A DNA stretch of 64,000 nucleotides. Source: Pigmentibacter ruber (GTDB taxonomy: Bacteria > Bdellovibrionota_B > Oligoflexia > Silvanigrellales > Silvanigrellaceae). This document shows positions 1 through 7,981 of the stretch, piece by piece; position 1 is the stretch's first letter; each line of letters begins with the position of its first letter. A program made the translations under genes and the position numbers. Below the pieces are notes generated by a model. It was not told the origin of the DNA. It saw nothing but the letters and a program-made list of their open reading frames with translations, and searched no databases. The stretch covers positions 1,116,001-1,180,000 of the forward strand of contig NZ_WSSC01000001.1 in NCBI RefSeq assembly GCF_009792895.1, written 5' to 3'.

Positions 1-1149
1 ATTTAATTTTATTTCTGCTAAAAGTAATTTTTCTTTATTATTAAAAGATTGGTATTTTGTTTCGGGAATTTTTATTTTTGGTAAATCAAAATTGTGCTGA
101 ACTAAGATAGGACTTTTCGGATGAAGGGGAGATAATTTTTTTATTTGCTCTATTTTTTTTGCAACTAAATTAGAATATTCATTAAAGTTATTTTGGATTA
201 CTTTATAATTTAGTAGAATTTTTTCAACTATATTTTTTTCTTCATAATTCATCAAGCAATTTTTGTAGCTAAATTCATTTAATACATACAAAATTGCTAA
301 GTTGTATGAAATAAGATTTTTTGCATAATTAGTTGAATCACTTTCAGCGTTGCTTAATAAATCTTCAGTCACTTTAATGCTATTTGAAAAAATTTCTTTT
401 CTATTTAAACTATTTAATTCAATAGGATTTATTTCAATTTTTTTATATTTTTTATCTTTGCAAAAATATAGAATTGTTGAGGAATATGGTGAAGCTTCAT
501 CTAAATAACCATTTTGATCATAGGAAGAAACTATGATTGCAGTTTCATTTAAAAGTGAGCAAGTATCTGCTATTGTTAAAGCTATATTAAAATTAAACGC
601 ACCAATTAGTTTACCCTTCACATCAATTGGATTGAGGAGTGGTCCAAGTAAATTAAAAATAGTTGGGCCTTTTATCTCTTTTCTAATGGCAGCGCTTTTT
701 GCAAATATAGGATAAGTAAATGAGGCGGGTAAAAATAAAAAATTCGTAGCACGAAAGTATTCGTCAGCATTTTCAATAATTTTTTGTAGAGGGATGTGAT
801 TTTTTTCTAAAAAATCAACAGCACCAATTTTTCCATTGGAAGAACGCCCACCATGCTTGATTATTTGAAAACCTAAACAACTTGCATAAAGACCAGTGAG
901 TGTAGAAGTGTTTAATTTATCAACTCCAATCCCACCAGTTCCAACAATATCAAATAATGGGAAGTCTGCTTGTGAAATTATTTGTTTTAGTTTTTGTGGG
1001 CTGTTACTTACTTTTTTTAATTCTAAAACTAGTTTGGCAAGACAATTGCTGCTAATATCTGTTCCAATATCATTTAAAAATTCTTTAGTAAGATTATCAG
1101 ATAATATATTGCTTAATATATATTTATCATCATTTAATTTATTTTTCAT
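1..1149 (-). CDS. trpD: Anthranilate phosphoribosyltransferase fused to start of indole-3-glycerol phosphate synthase (partial)
   Basis: The frame is open for 383 codons from the ATG at 1149 to the window edge, so the 3' end is missing. Residues about 60-200 carry the TrpD signature: DIVGTGG, then NTST, KHGGRSSNGK, and the FNLLGPLLNP segment, which bind PRPP and anthranilate. The enzyme makes phosphoribosyl-anthranilate in tryptophan synthesis. The TrpD domain ends near residue 320. The frame continues without a stop into a short linker and then LLLAEIKLN, which resembles the LIAEIKRASPSKG start of the TrpC barrel. A TrpD-TrpC fusion is therefore likely, but only the beginning of the second domain is visible. 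It lies 60 bases after trpEG on the same strand, so it is probably co-transcribed. TrpD is confident; the fusion is inferred. Confidence 0.88.
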   Translation of the reverse strand, partial: MKNKLNDDKYILSNILSDNLTKEFLNDIGTDISSNCLAKLVLELKKVSNSPQKLKQIISQADFPLFDIVGTGGIGVDKLNTSTLTGLYASCLGFQIIKHGGRSSNGKIGAVDFLEKNHIPLQKIIENADEYFRATNFLFLPASFTYPIFAKSAAIRKEIKGPTIFNLLGPLLNPIDVKGKLIGAFNFNIALTIADTCSLLNETAIIVSSYDQNGYLDEASPYSSTILYFCKDKKYKKIEINPIELNSLNRKEIFSNSIKVTEDLLSNAESDSTNYAKNLISYNLAILYVLNEFSYKNCLMNYEEKNIVEKILLNYKVIQNNFNEYSNLVAKKIEQIKKLSPLHPKSPILVQHNFDLPKIKIPETKYQSFNNKEKLLLAEIKLN

Positions 1150-1209
1150 TTTTTATTCCATCTTAAATTAAAAATTCATATTACTTATTTTATAATCTTT
1201 GTTACGTTT

Positions 1210-3117
1210 TCATGAGATTGAATCCATCCAATTTTTAACAATTGTTTCGCCAATTTGTCCTGTTAGAAAACTTTCAGGATGAAATTGAACAGCACAAATA
1301 TTTTTTTCAAGATTAGTAATTTCTAGAGCCATTGGAGTATTTAGTTCATCAACGGCAACAATTTTTATTTGATCAGGAATCTTGTTCCCATATAAAGAAT
1401 GATATCTACCAACTAAAAAATTTGTCGGTAAATTTTTAAAAAGAATTTCACTTTTTTTAGTTAGACATTGTTTTGCTTTCCCATGAACAGGTTTCTGCAG
1501 CTTTTTAACTTCCCCCCCAAAGGCCTCAATAATAGCTTGAAATCCTAGACAAACTCCAAAAATGGGTTTTTTGTTTATGAGGGATTGTATATGTTGAATT
1601 AAAAAACCAGCATCTCTTGGGTGAGAAGGCCCTGGAGAAAGTATAACTCCAGCATATTTATCAAAATCAATTTTTCTAATATTATTTTTAACAATATCAA
1701 CTTTTGCACCGCATTTTTCAAATAATGCTAATAAATTATTACTAAAGCTATCAAAATTTTCAATCATTAAATAATTGTTATTTTTCTCGAAATTATTTGG
1801 AATAATATTCTTATTATTTATCACAATATTAGGTTTTTTATTTAGATTAAAACAAAGATCATCATTTTTAATTAATGAAACTAAATTTTTTAATTTAGAA
1901 CCACATTCCCAAAATTCATATTCAGGATCTGCTTCTAAAGTGATTGATGAACCAGCTTGAAATGTTATATGATTTTCCTGAATAAAAGCTGTTCTAATTA
2001 ATATAATTGTCTTTAGACTTCTATTTGGTTGAATGTGTATTAAATTTCCTCCATAAAAATTTCGTTTTTCTTTTTCTATATTATAAATTATTTCCATAGA
2101 TTTTCTTTTAGGAACACCTACTAATGTTCCAGCATTAATACAATGTAACATGGCATAAATATAATTTATATTATTATTTAATATACCTGTTACAGTAGCT
2201 TGTGTATGAATTATATGTTCTAGAATAAGAGGCTCTCTATATTTTGAAACTTCAACATGTTTGCAAAACTTATTTAAATCGTTTCTTGCTAAATCTATTA
2301 ACATATCTAGTTCAGATTTTTCTTTTTCTGAATTCATCAATAAATTTAATTCATTTTTATCTTCTTGAGTTAACTCTTTGGAATTAGTTATTCTTCGAAT
2401 TGAACCGCTTATTGGTCGCATTGTTGCTAAATTTTCAGAAATATCTATTAATATTTCAGGGCTAGCACCACAAATTTTTGTTTCCCGAAATTCAAGAGCA
2501 AATCTGTAATTTGCTTGTTGAGTTAATATTGGATATTTTAAGTAATTAAAAATTTCTGTTTCATTTGTTTTAAAATCTATTTTTCTCGATAAAACAAATT
2601 CATAAACATCACCATTTTTTAAATGTTCAAGAACTTTTTTGTATCTTTCAAAATATTTATCACTATTGTTATTTTTCAGTATTAATTCAGGTAGTTTTGT
2701 CTCTTTTTGGATAAAATTAGCTATATAATTTTCTGTCTTTTGTTCATCACATTCACATAATTTAAATTCAAAAATAGTATAATTATCAGTTATAGAGTTT
2801 AAATTTTCTAAAAGATGAGCAGATTCAAAAGTAAGTGCAGAAATGCAGTGTAATTTATATGTATGGCATATTTCTTCTAAATCATTTAATAGACTTAATT
2901 GTTTAAATATTTTGATATTTGAAAATTTTTGATTATCATTATTCTTGTTGTTAATTATTTCTAAGATATTATCGTAACTGTCTTTAATTTTATCGGCTAA
3001 TTTTGAAAAATAACTATCTTCAATATTTAGGACTATTTTTTCTTTATATACAGTCCCACTAATGTAGGTTTTTCTAATTTCATAGGTTGTTTCAGGATAT
3101 GAAAGAAATTGTGTCAT
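1210..3117 (-). CDS. trpE(G): Anthranilate synthase, fused TrpE and TrpG
   Basis: A 635-residue protein that converts chorismate plus glutamine to anthranilate. Residues about 160-430 form the chorismate-binding domain: GASPEIL, MRPISGSIRR, DLARNDL, GTLVGVPKRKSMEII and FYGG are all readable. Residues about 450-635 form a class I glutamine amidotransferase with nucleophile Cys in GVCLGFQAI and the His/Glu pair in QFHPESFLT. Domain order and length match both fused TrpEG and PhzE (ADIC synthase), which is about 630 residues. The trpD gene next door favours anthranilate synthase for tryptophan. The start at 3117 has GGAG five bases upstream. It lies eight bases after the DAHP synthase stop, so the two are one operon. 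Confidence 0.9.
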   Translation of the reverse strand: MTQFLSYPETTYEIRKTYISGTVYKEKIVLNIEDSYFSKLADKIKDSYDNILEIINNKNNDNQKFSNIKIFKQLSLLNDLEEICHTYKLHCISALTFESAHLLENLNSITDNYTIFEFKLCECDEQKTENYIANFIQKETKLPELILKNNNSDKYFERYKKVLEHLKNGDVYEFVLSRKIDFKTNETEIFNYLKYPILTQQANYRFALEFRETKICGASPEILIDISENLATMRPISGSIRRITNSKELTQEDKNELNLLMNSEKEKSELDMLIDLARNDLNKFCKHVEVSKYREPLILEHIIHTQATVTGILNNNINYIYAMLHCINAGTLVGVPKRKSMEIIYNIEKEKRNFYGGNLIHIQPNRSLKTIILIRTAFIQENHITFQAGSSITLEADPEYEFWECGSKLKNLVSLIKNDDLCFNLNKKPNIVINNKNIIPNNFEKNNNYLMIENFDSFSNNLLALFEKCGAKVDIVKNNIRKIDFDKYAGVILSPGPSHPRDAGFLIQHIQSLINKKPIFGVCLGFQAIIEAFGGEVKKLQKPVHGKAKQCLTKKSEILFKNLPTNFLVGRYHSLYGNKIPDQIKIVAVDELNTPMALEITNLEKNICAVQFHPESFLTGQIGETIVKNWMDSIS

Positions 3118-3125
3118 ATTTTCTC

Positions 3126-4361
3126 CTAATTCAAACGATTAAATAATTTTAAAACTTCTCTAGTTTGATCTGGGTTCAATCTAGGATCACAAGCAGTTTT
3201 ATAATTTTTTTCTACATCAAATATAGTTATATTAGAATTTTCACTGAAGCATTCAGTTACAATTTGATCTGTAGTTTCTAAGTGTACTCCTGCTAATACA
3301 GAATTTTCATTTCCATGTATTTCAATATTCATTAATACTTCTTTTTGTATGTTTTCTAAACTTCGAGTTTTTGTTTTATTAGTTGTTTGCTGTGTATTTC
3401 CATGCATTGGATCACATACCCAAGTAACATTTAAAAGGTTTTTCTTCACAATTTGAATTAAATTTGGTAAATATCTTTCAACTTTATTAACTCCAAATCT
3501 ACTAATAAGTGTAATCTTTCCTTCTTCGTTTAGTGGATTTATTTTTTTTATGATATTAATCAATTCTTCACAATTTAAATTTTCGCTAATTTTAATTCCA
3601 ATAGGATTAAATAATTTACTTGCATACTCAATATGTGCGTTATTATATTGTCGAGTTCTTTCACCAATCCAAAAAAAATGTGTGCTACTATTATAGTATT
3701 TATTTTTTTTCTTATGATATTTTGTGTAACAGTTTTCATAATCTAAGAGGAGAGCTTCATGTGCAGTAAATATTTCATCTTTTTTATTATAGTCTTTTAT
3801 AAATTTATGGACATTTTCTGCACATAATTGAGCAATTTTTAAATTCCTTGAATTATGTTGCCTAGCTTCTAAACTTTTATCTGGGAGATTGACTATATCA
3901 CCTCTGTATACCGGAAAAAGTACCCCATTTATTTTCTCAAATTCCTCACTTCTTGGTTTTGCAAATTGTCCACCAATTCGTCCTATGAGTAGTACTTCTT
4001 TACAAAGAATTTTCTGCAGAAAATCTTTTTGTGCTTCATATTCAGAAAGCTTTTTCTCAACTTTTTCTTGTGTACAATCTTTGAACTGTTCTGCACAATC
4101 ACCTGTTTGAAGTACAAAACAATTTCCTGAGCTCGCAGAACTAAGCTTTTTTTTTATTCTTTCTAAACTTTCAAATTCTATAAAACTTTTTACTTTTGCT
4201 ATTTCACTTAAAATTTTGAAGTAAACATCGTCTTTTTGAAATTTTGGTTGTTGTAAAATAGGAAGTTTTTTCCAAGATTCTGTATTCCAATTTCTCAAAG
4301 AATAATTTAAATGAGTTGAGTTTTTTAGATTATCTTGAATTATAGAATCAGAAATTTGCAT
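3126..4361 (-). CDS. aroG: Class II 3-deoxy-D-arabino-heptulosonate 7-phosphate synthase
   Basis: This enzyme condenses phosphoenolpyruvate with erythrose 4-phosphate, the first step of the shikimate pathway. Class II (plant/AroA-II type) features are visible: FVLQTGDCAEQF near residue 85, the RIGGQFAKPRS segment, a WIGERTRQ segment, VTWVCDPMHGNT, GVHLETT and ACDPRLN near the C-terminus. An upstream in-frame TTG at 4376 exists, but the GGGAG at 4370-4374 sits eight bases before the ATG at 4361, giving a protein of 411 residues. It is the first gene of the operon with trpEG and trpD, which suggests an isozyme committed to tryptophan. Class II enzymes of similar length also occur in phenazine operons (PhzC), but no other phz gene is seen. 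Confidence 0.88.
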   Translation of the reverse strand: MQISDSIIQDNLKNSTHLNYSLRNWNTESWKKLPILQQPKFQKDDVYFKILSEIAKVKSFIEFESLERIKKKLSSASSGNCFVLQTGDCAEQFKDCTQEKVEKKLSEYEAQKDFLQKILCKEVLLIGRIGGQFAKPRSEEFEKINGVLFPVYRGDIVNLPDKSLEARQHNSRNLKIAQLCAENVHKFIKDYNKKDEIFTAHEALLLDYENCYTKYHKKKNKYYNSSTHFFWIGERTRQYNNAHIEYASKLFNPIGIKISENLNCEELINIIKKINPLNEEGKITLISRFGVNKVERYLPNLIQIVKKNLLNVTWVCDPMHGNTQQTTNKTKTRSLENIQKEVLMNIEIHGNENSVLAGVHLETTDQIVTECFSENSNITIFDVEKNYKTACDPRLNPDQTREVLKLFNRLN

Positions 4362-4436
4362 AGAATATGCTCCCAAATAAAAATAATTAATAAATGGTTA
4401 AAAAAGTAGCATTTAAATTGTGCAGCAATGTATTGA

Positions 4437-4481
4437 TGTAATAACGTAATAATATATCAGTACTATTGTAATAGCGTAATA
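4437..4481 (-). promoter_or_regulatory. GTAATA repeat array in the aroG-trpEG promoter region
   Basis: GTAATA occurs four times on the plus strand at 4438, 4446, 4468 and 4476, forming two copies of TGTAATARCGTAATA whose starts are 30 bases apart, about three helical turns. A possible -10 (TATATT on the minus strand, 4456-4451) for the aroG operon lies between the two copies; its -35 is weak. The arrangement looks like a paired operator flanking the promoter. The regulator is unknown, and no Trp-rich leader ORF was found before aroG. Confidence 0.45.
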
Positions 4482-4553
4482 GCACAATTTTTTGTAACAG
4501 ATTTTCTTCACTCCTGTCAATATTTACTTTCTGAAATTAAAAAAATGGGAGTC

Positions 4554-4590
4554 TTGACAAGAGTTAAAAATGATAATAATAATTATTATC
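4554..4590 (+). promoter_or_regulatory. Promoter overlapped by a perfect Fur box
   Basis: TTGACA at 4554-4559 is followed after 17 bases by TAATAA at 4577-4582. The 19-base sequence GATAATAATAATTATTATC at 4572-4590 is a perfect 9-1-9 palindrome and differs from the classic Fur box GATAATGATAATCATTATC only at central positions. It covers the -10, the expected position for iron-dependent repression of the gene starting at 4622. Confidence 0.75.
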
Positions 4591-4621
4591 AATAAAGAAA
4601 TAAGTAAATTTAGGAGGTTAT

Positions 4622-5119
4622 ATGTTTCATAAATTAAGAAAAATTTCGTTAGGTATTGGGTTAAGTATTTTATTTGTTACTCAGGCCTTTTCGCAAGGAA
4701 ATCCCACATGCCAAGTAAATGTTAATGGAAATTTAAAACGAGTGCATGTTTGGTATTCTTTTACAAATTTGGATACAAAATATTCCTGGTTTATGCAAAT
4801 TTCTAATATTTTTGAAAATAATATAGGGTTTGTTGATGAAAATTGTCACATGCTAGATGTCACTCAAAAACTTGAATTACCATCAAATTCTGGGAAAAAA
4901 ATTGGAATGGTGGTTCTTGAAGAGAAATCTTTTCAATCCATTTATTCTTTTATTGGAGTGAGAAATGATGAAGCAATTAAAATTGTTCCAAATAAAAAAA
5001 CAGCATGTCTTTTTGTTGTAGCACCATATGGTCCTGGTCAAATGGATAGAACTGATTGGAAGCTTAATAATTCAGATTGTTATGCAACAGATTATGGGAC
5101 AAAAATTTATTTCAAATAA
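4622..5119 (+). CDS. Putative Fur-regulated secreted protein, family not recognised
   Basis: A 165-residue protein with a clear Sec signal peptide: a basic N-terminus, a hydrophobic stretch at about residues 9-23, and an AFSQG cleavage region. The mature part is predicted to be mainly beta-strand and has four cysteines (PTCQ, ENCH, TACL, SDCY), enough for two disulfides. No family is recognised. The start is set by AGGAGGT at 4612-4618. The promoter overlaps a perfect Fur box, so expression should rise in iron limitation. Possible roles are haem or iron handling, or a host/prey-directed secreted factor; the sequence alone does not decide. It is a single-gene unit, convergent with the ABC importer genes. 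Confidence 0.75.
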   Translation: MFHKLRKISLGIGLSILFVTQAFSQGNPTCQVNVNGNLKRVHVWYSFTNLDTKYSWFMQISNIFENNIGFVDENCHMLDVTQKLELPSNSGKKIGMVVLEEKSFQSIYSFIGVRNDEAIKIVPNKKTACLFVVAPYGPGQMDRTDWKLNNSDCYATDYGTKIYFK

Positions 5120-5130
5120 ATAGGTTAAGC

Positions 5131-5811
5131 TTAATTATCTATGGAAAGCTCACCTTTTTGTAAAACCCATGTACGATTGGCTAAAAACTTTGCACGCTGT
5201 TCATCATGAGTGATCATCATAGTTGCTATTTTTCTTTGCTTTGTAAAGTTATTTACAAATTGAAGCAAATTTTCAGTCGAAACGGGATCAAGAGCAGCTG
5301 TAGGTTCATCAAGCAACAACAAGTCAGGCTCGCAAAGTGTAGCCATAACGATTGTTATAATCTGTCTTTGACCGCCAGATAATTTCCCTATTGGTGTTTG
5401 TAAAAGTTCTTCTAAACGCAAACCTAGGGGTTTTAAAGTTTCTTCGACAATATTTTCGGGAAAATTTTTAATAGCACTTTTGAAACCAGCTGTTTTCGAT
5501 TTTAGCATTGCCATCGCTAAATTTTCAGCAACTGTCATTGTGGCTACAGAACCCATATGAGTATTTTGAAACACACGACTGATAAACTGTGCTCTTTTAG
5601 TTTCTGATAATTGAGTAATATCCGAACGGTTGCGAAATATTTTACCTGTAGATGGTTTTATCCTTCCAGAAATTGTATCTAAAAGAGTGGTTTTGCCAGC
5701 TCCGTTATGCCCTAAAATTAAAATAAAATCTTTTTCTTGAATAGAGCAATTGATGTTACTTAAGGCTTTAAACTCACCAAAATTTACATGAACATTTTCA
5801 ACACGAATCAT
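5131..5811 (-). CDS. ABC importer ATP-binding protein, TrpZ-like
   Basis: A 226-residue ATPase subunit. Walker A GHNGAGKTTL lies near residue 34, the signature LSGGQRQ near residue 143, Walker B LLLLDEPTAALD near residue 163, and the switch His in ITHDE near residue 201. It energises the permease encoded just upstream; the two genes overlap by four bases (5808-5811), which implies translational coupling. The nearest known arrangement is the TrpXYZ-type importer, whose binding protein belongs to the ABC_sub_bind family. The substrate is probably an aromatic amino acid, as argued for the upstream binding-protein genes and their leader ORFs. Confidence 0.85.
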   Translation of the reverse strand: MIRVENVHVNFGEFKALSNINCSIQEKDFILILGHNGAGKTTLLDTISGRIKPSTGKIFRNRSDITQLSETKRAQFISRVFQNTHMGSVATMTVAENLAMAMLKSKTAGFKSAIKNFPENIVEETLKPLGLRLEELLQTPIGKLSGGQRQIITIVMATLCEPDLLLLDEPTAALDPVSTENLLQFVNNFTKQRKIATMMITHDEQRAKFLANRTWVLQKGELSIDN

Positions 5812-6665
5812 TTAGCTTGAACTCCTTTAACATTTTCCAATTTTTTAATAACAAGAATAAAAACAATAAGGAGTCCTGTAATTAATTTTTGCCAAGAAGG
5901 TTCAACTTGTAATTCTATTGTTATTGCAATTAGTAATTGATAGATTATTGAACCTAAAATTGCCATTAAAAACATATTTGCAGCAATCATTTCTGCAATC
6001 ATACAGCCTGCTAATGCGGCGATTAAGGTACCAACATTTCCGAATGCAGAATAGAAACCACTATATTGAACGAAAATTCCACCAGCAAAGGCACTCAAAG
6101 CATTAGCTAAAACTAAAGATAAAGTTATATAAAAAGGAACGCTTTTTCCTAATGAAGTTACAAATTGCTCATTTACTCCAGTTGAACGCAGAATAAAACC
6201 ATTTTCTGTTTTCATATACCAGATAAAAATAAATGCTGTTAATAAAGAAAGAATTGCTAATAGGAGTAGCGAGCTATAAGAGGAAAAGTGTAAAGAAGTA
6301 AAAATAGTGTGTGCGTTACCTAAAGCAACATTAGCTGTACCAATATTTATACTTATTGAAAAAAGCATTGTCGTAACAACAATACCAGCAATCAATTTAT
6401 TTAACCCTAATTTCGTATGGAGCATTCCTGTTATACAGCCAGAAAATCCTCCACTGATCACTGCTATTATCAAAGCAAGCCAAGGATCAAAATTATGGAG
6501 AATTGCCCAAGCAACAACAGCTCCGCCTAATCCAAAGGTTCCTTCAATACTGAAGTCGTCAAATTTCATAACTCTGGAAGCCAAGTAAATTGCCATAACT
6601 ACAAATGAACCAATAAAACCACGCTCTAAAATTCCAATAACTACAGGTAAAATAGAAGAAGACAT
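5808..6665 (-). CDS. ABC importer permease, TrpY-like
   Basis: A 285-residue integral membrane protein with about eight hydrophobic segments, of the BPD_transp_2 (branched-chain/TrpY) type. An early FDDFSIEGTFGLGGAV segment and a GCITGMLHTKLGLNKLIAGIVVTTMLFSI region (split here by position: about residues 77-105) are typical of this permease group. It starts at 6665 with AGGA upstream, 56 bases after the first binding-protein gene, and overlaps the ATPase gene by four bases. It should form the membrane channel of the importer. Only one permease and one ATPase are present for two binding proteins. Confidence 0.85.
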   Translation of the reverse strand: MSSSILPVVIGILERGFIGSFVVMAIYLASRVMKFDDFSIEGTFGLGGAVVAWAILHNFDPWLALIIAVISGGFSGCITGMLHTKLGLNKLIAGIVVTTMLFSISINIGTANVALGNAHTIFTSLHFSSYSSLLLLAILSLLTAFIFIWYMKTENGFILRSTGVNEQFVTSLGKSVPFYITLSLVLANALSAFAGGIFVQYSGFYSAFGNVGTLIAALAGCMIAEMIAANMFLMAILGSIIYQLLIAITIELQVEPSWQKLITGLLIVFILVIKKLENVKGVQAK

Positions 6666-6721
6666 TATAAAATTCCTAAAAAAACTTTCCGCAAAGGAAA
6701 TAAAAAAACTGAGCAGTGGCC

Positions 6722-7675
6722 TTATAAAACAATCAAGTCATTTTTCAAAGAATTGGGTAGCACTATATTTAAACGTTTTAGTTCATATGAATTGATGAAT
6801 ACTTTACTATTAGGAGAAATGACCTGTAACTCCATAGGAGGTATGCCTTTATTTAAGATGTTTTTTAATAATTCCGCTGCTTGAACCCCTGATTGAACAT
6901 AATCAACGCCAAATTGCATAAAAGGTGCATCTTTTTCGCCTGTCCAAGTTGTTATTAAAGGAATTTTTGCTTTGTCAGCGATTTGTTTAACAATAGGAAA
7001 AGCTGAAGCAATCGTGTTGTCAGTTGGAACAAGAATGGCTTGAGCATTTAAAACAGCATTTTGGGTTGCCGCAGCTACATCAGCCTGACTGTTTACTCCG
7101 TTTTCTTGAAATTCAACGCCAATTTTTGTGAGTTCCGCTTTCATTTTTTTAACAAGAAGAACAGAGTTGGTTTCTCCTGGGTTATATAGTAATGAAATTT
7201 TCCTTAAATTTGGGATCAGTTGTTTAATAATTGATATTTGTTTTTCTACATCTGCCATATCTGTGGCACCAGTAATATTTGAACCTGGAAAACGTAAATG
7301 TTGTCCTTCAGGGTCGGTCACAGCTGCAAAAAGAATGGGTCTATCTTTTATAACAGCTTTTAAAGCTTGCACAGAAGGTGTTGCGATTGCATAAAAAGCC
7401 TTAATATTTTCATTTGCTTTAAAGCTAGAAGCAATAGCCTGTGCTTGTACAACAGAGCCTTGAGCATTTTGTTCTACTATTACTATTTTTTGTCCATATT
7501 CCTTTTTTAACTCTGAAATAAATCCTTCTTTAGCTTCATCTAAAGGAGGGAATGAGGCAAATTGTAAGATGCCAATAGTGATTTGATTAGAATCTACTTT
7601 ATTACGTTTTAGCAAGACAACTCCAGATAAAATTACTATAAGTATAGCAATTAATAAAATAATTTTTTTGCTCAT
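6722..7675 (-). CDS. ABC importer substrate-binding protein 1, TrpX-like
   Basis: A 317-residue periplasmic binding protein of the ABC_sub_bind (TrpX) family. The N-terminal hydrophobic segment (about residues 4-24) lacks a lipobox cysteine, so it is a signal peptide or anchor. Family features are ITIGILQFASFPPLDEAKEGF, NITGATDMADVEKQI, a SLLYNPGETNS segment, AILVPTDNT and MQFGVDYVQSG. It delivers substrate to the permease 56 bases downstream. The start at 7675 has GGAG ten bases upstream. That Shine-Dalgarno can pair with a stretch directly after the stop of the Phe/Tyr-rich leader ORF. The paralogue at 7982-8935 is very similar over its whole length, so the pair arose by tandem duplication. 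Confidence 0.88.
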   Translation of the reverse strand: MSKKIILLIAILIVILSGVVLLKRNKVDSNQITIGILQFASFPPLDEAKEGFISELKKEYGQKIVIVEQNAQGSVVQAQAIASSFKANENIKAFYAIATPSVQALKAVIKDRPILFAAVTDPEGQHLRFPGSNITGATDMADVEKQISIIKQLIPNLRKISLLYNPGETNSVLLVKKMKAELTKIGVEFQENGVNSQADVAAATQNAVLNAQAILVPTDNTIASAFPIVKQIADKAKIPLITTWTGEKDAPFMQFGVDYVQSGVQAAELLKNILNKGIPPMELQVISPNSKVFINSYELKRLNIVLPNSLKNDLIVL

Positions 7676-7759
7676 TTTTCAATTTCTCCAAATAATTTAT
7701 GTTAATTTAAATTATAAGATTAATATAATTAATATTCAATTTTTGAAAAGGGGAAAATT

Positions 7760-7870
7760 TTAAAAGTAAAATCGATAGGCAAAATAGAAAGTAAAAAATG
7801 CGGAAGACGCTATAGATAAAGTGTTTCGTTGTTGTCGATTTCTAAGAAGTACTTTTAATAACGTTTCCAT
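7760..7870 (-). CDS. Phe/Tyr-rich leader peptide (36 residues)
   Basis: An ATG at 7870, preceded by GGAG with seven bases of spacing, opens a 36-codon frame ending in TAA at 7762-7760. The last twelve residues are FFTFYFAYRFYF: six Phe and three Tyr. Such terminal runs of one or two amino acids are the hallmark of attenuator leaders such as those of pheA and pheST. It lies between a good promoter (7937-7965) and the binding-protein gene at 7675. I infer that the ribosome stalls there when charged tRNA-Phe or tRNA-Tyr is short and so controls the importer. No strong intrinsic terminator is seen, so control is probably at translation. The N-terminal half (METLLKVLLRNRQQRN) looks unremarkable. 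Confidence 0.72.
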   Translation of the reverse strand: METLLKVLLRNRQQRNTLSIASSAFFTFYFAYRFYF

Positions 7871-7897
7871 GATACTGCTCCATATTTGCAAAATCTT

Positions 7898-7926
7898 GGT
7901 TTGTGTAGAAATTCTAGCAACAAACC
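7898..7926 (-). other. 5'-leader stem-loop ahead of leader peptide 1
   Basis: Inverted repeat GGTTTGT (7898-7904) / ACAAACC (7920-7926), with inner arms TAGAA (7906-7910) / TTCTA (7912-7916). It lies a few bases after the expected transcription start of the 7937-7965 promoter, so the transcript would begin with a stable hairpin. It may protect the RNA or take part in control. Confidence 0.5.
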
Positions 7927-7936
7927 AGACAGTATG

Positions 7937-7965
7937 AGTTTAGCTAAAAACTCTTCGTAGTGCAA
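7937..7965 (-). promoter_or_regulatory. Promoter of leader 1 / binding protein 1 / permease / ATPase operon
   Basis: On the minus strand TTGCAC (7965-7960) is separated by exactly 17 bases from TAAACT (7942-7937). It sits just downstream of the stop of the other binding-protein gene (7982). The second module therefore has its own promoter rather than depending only on read-through. Confidence 0.55.
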
Positions 7966-7981
7966 GGGTTAAATAGTGAAA

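Noticed and set aside
533-1171. Plus-strand frames of 60 and 91 codons at the left edge
   Set aside because: They lie on the opposite strand of the trpD frame, whose minus-strand product matches a known enzyme.
3117-3126. Phenazine pathway (PhzC/PhzE)
   Set aside because: The DAHP synthase and TrpEG-like fusion fit, but trpD follows and no phzB, phzD, phzF or phzG is present.
7676-7981. T-box riboswitch for the aromatic importer
   Set aside because: No AGGGUGGNACCGCG-like T-box core is visible, and T-boxes are rare in Gram-negative bacteria; the leader peptide explains the region better.
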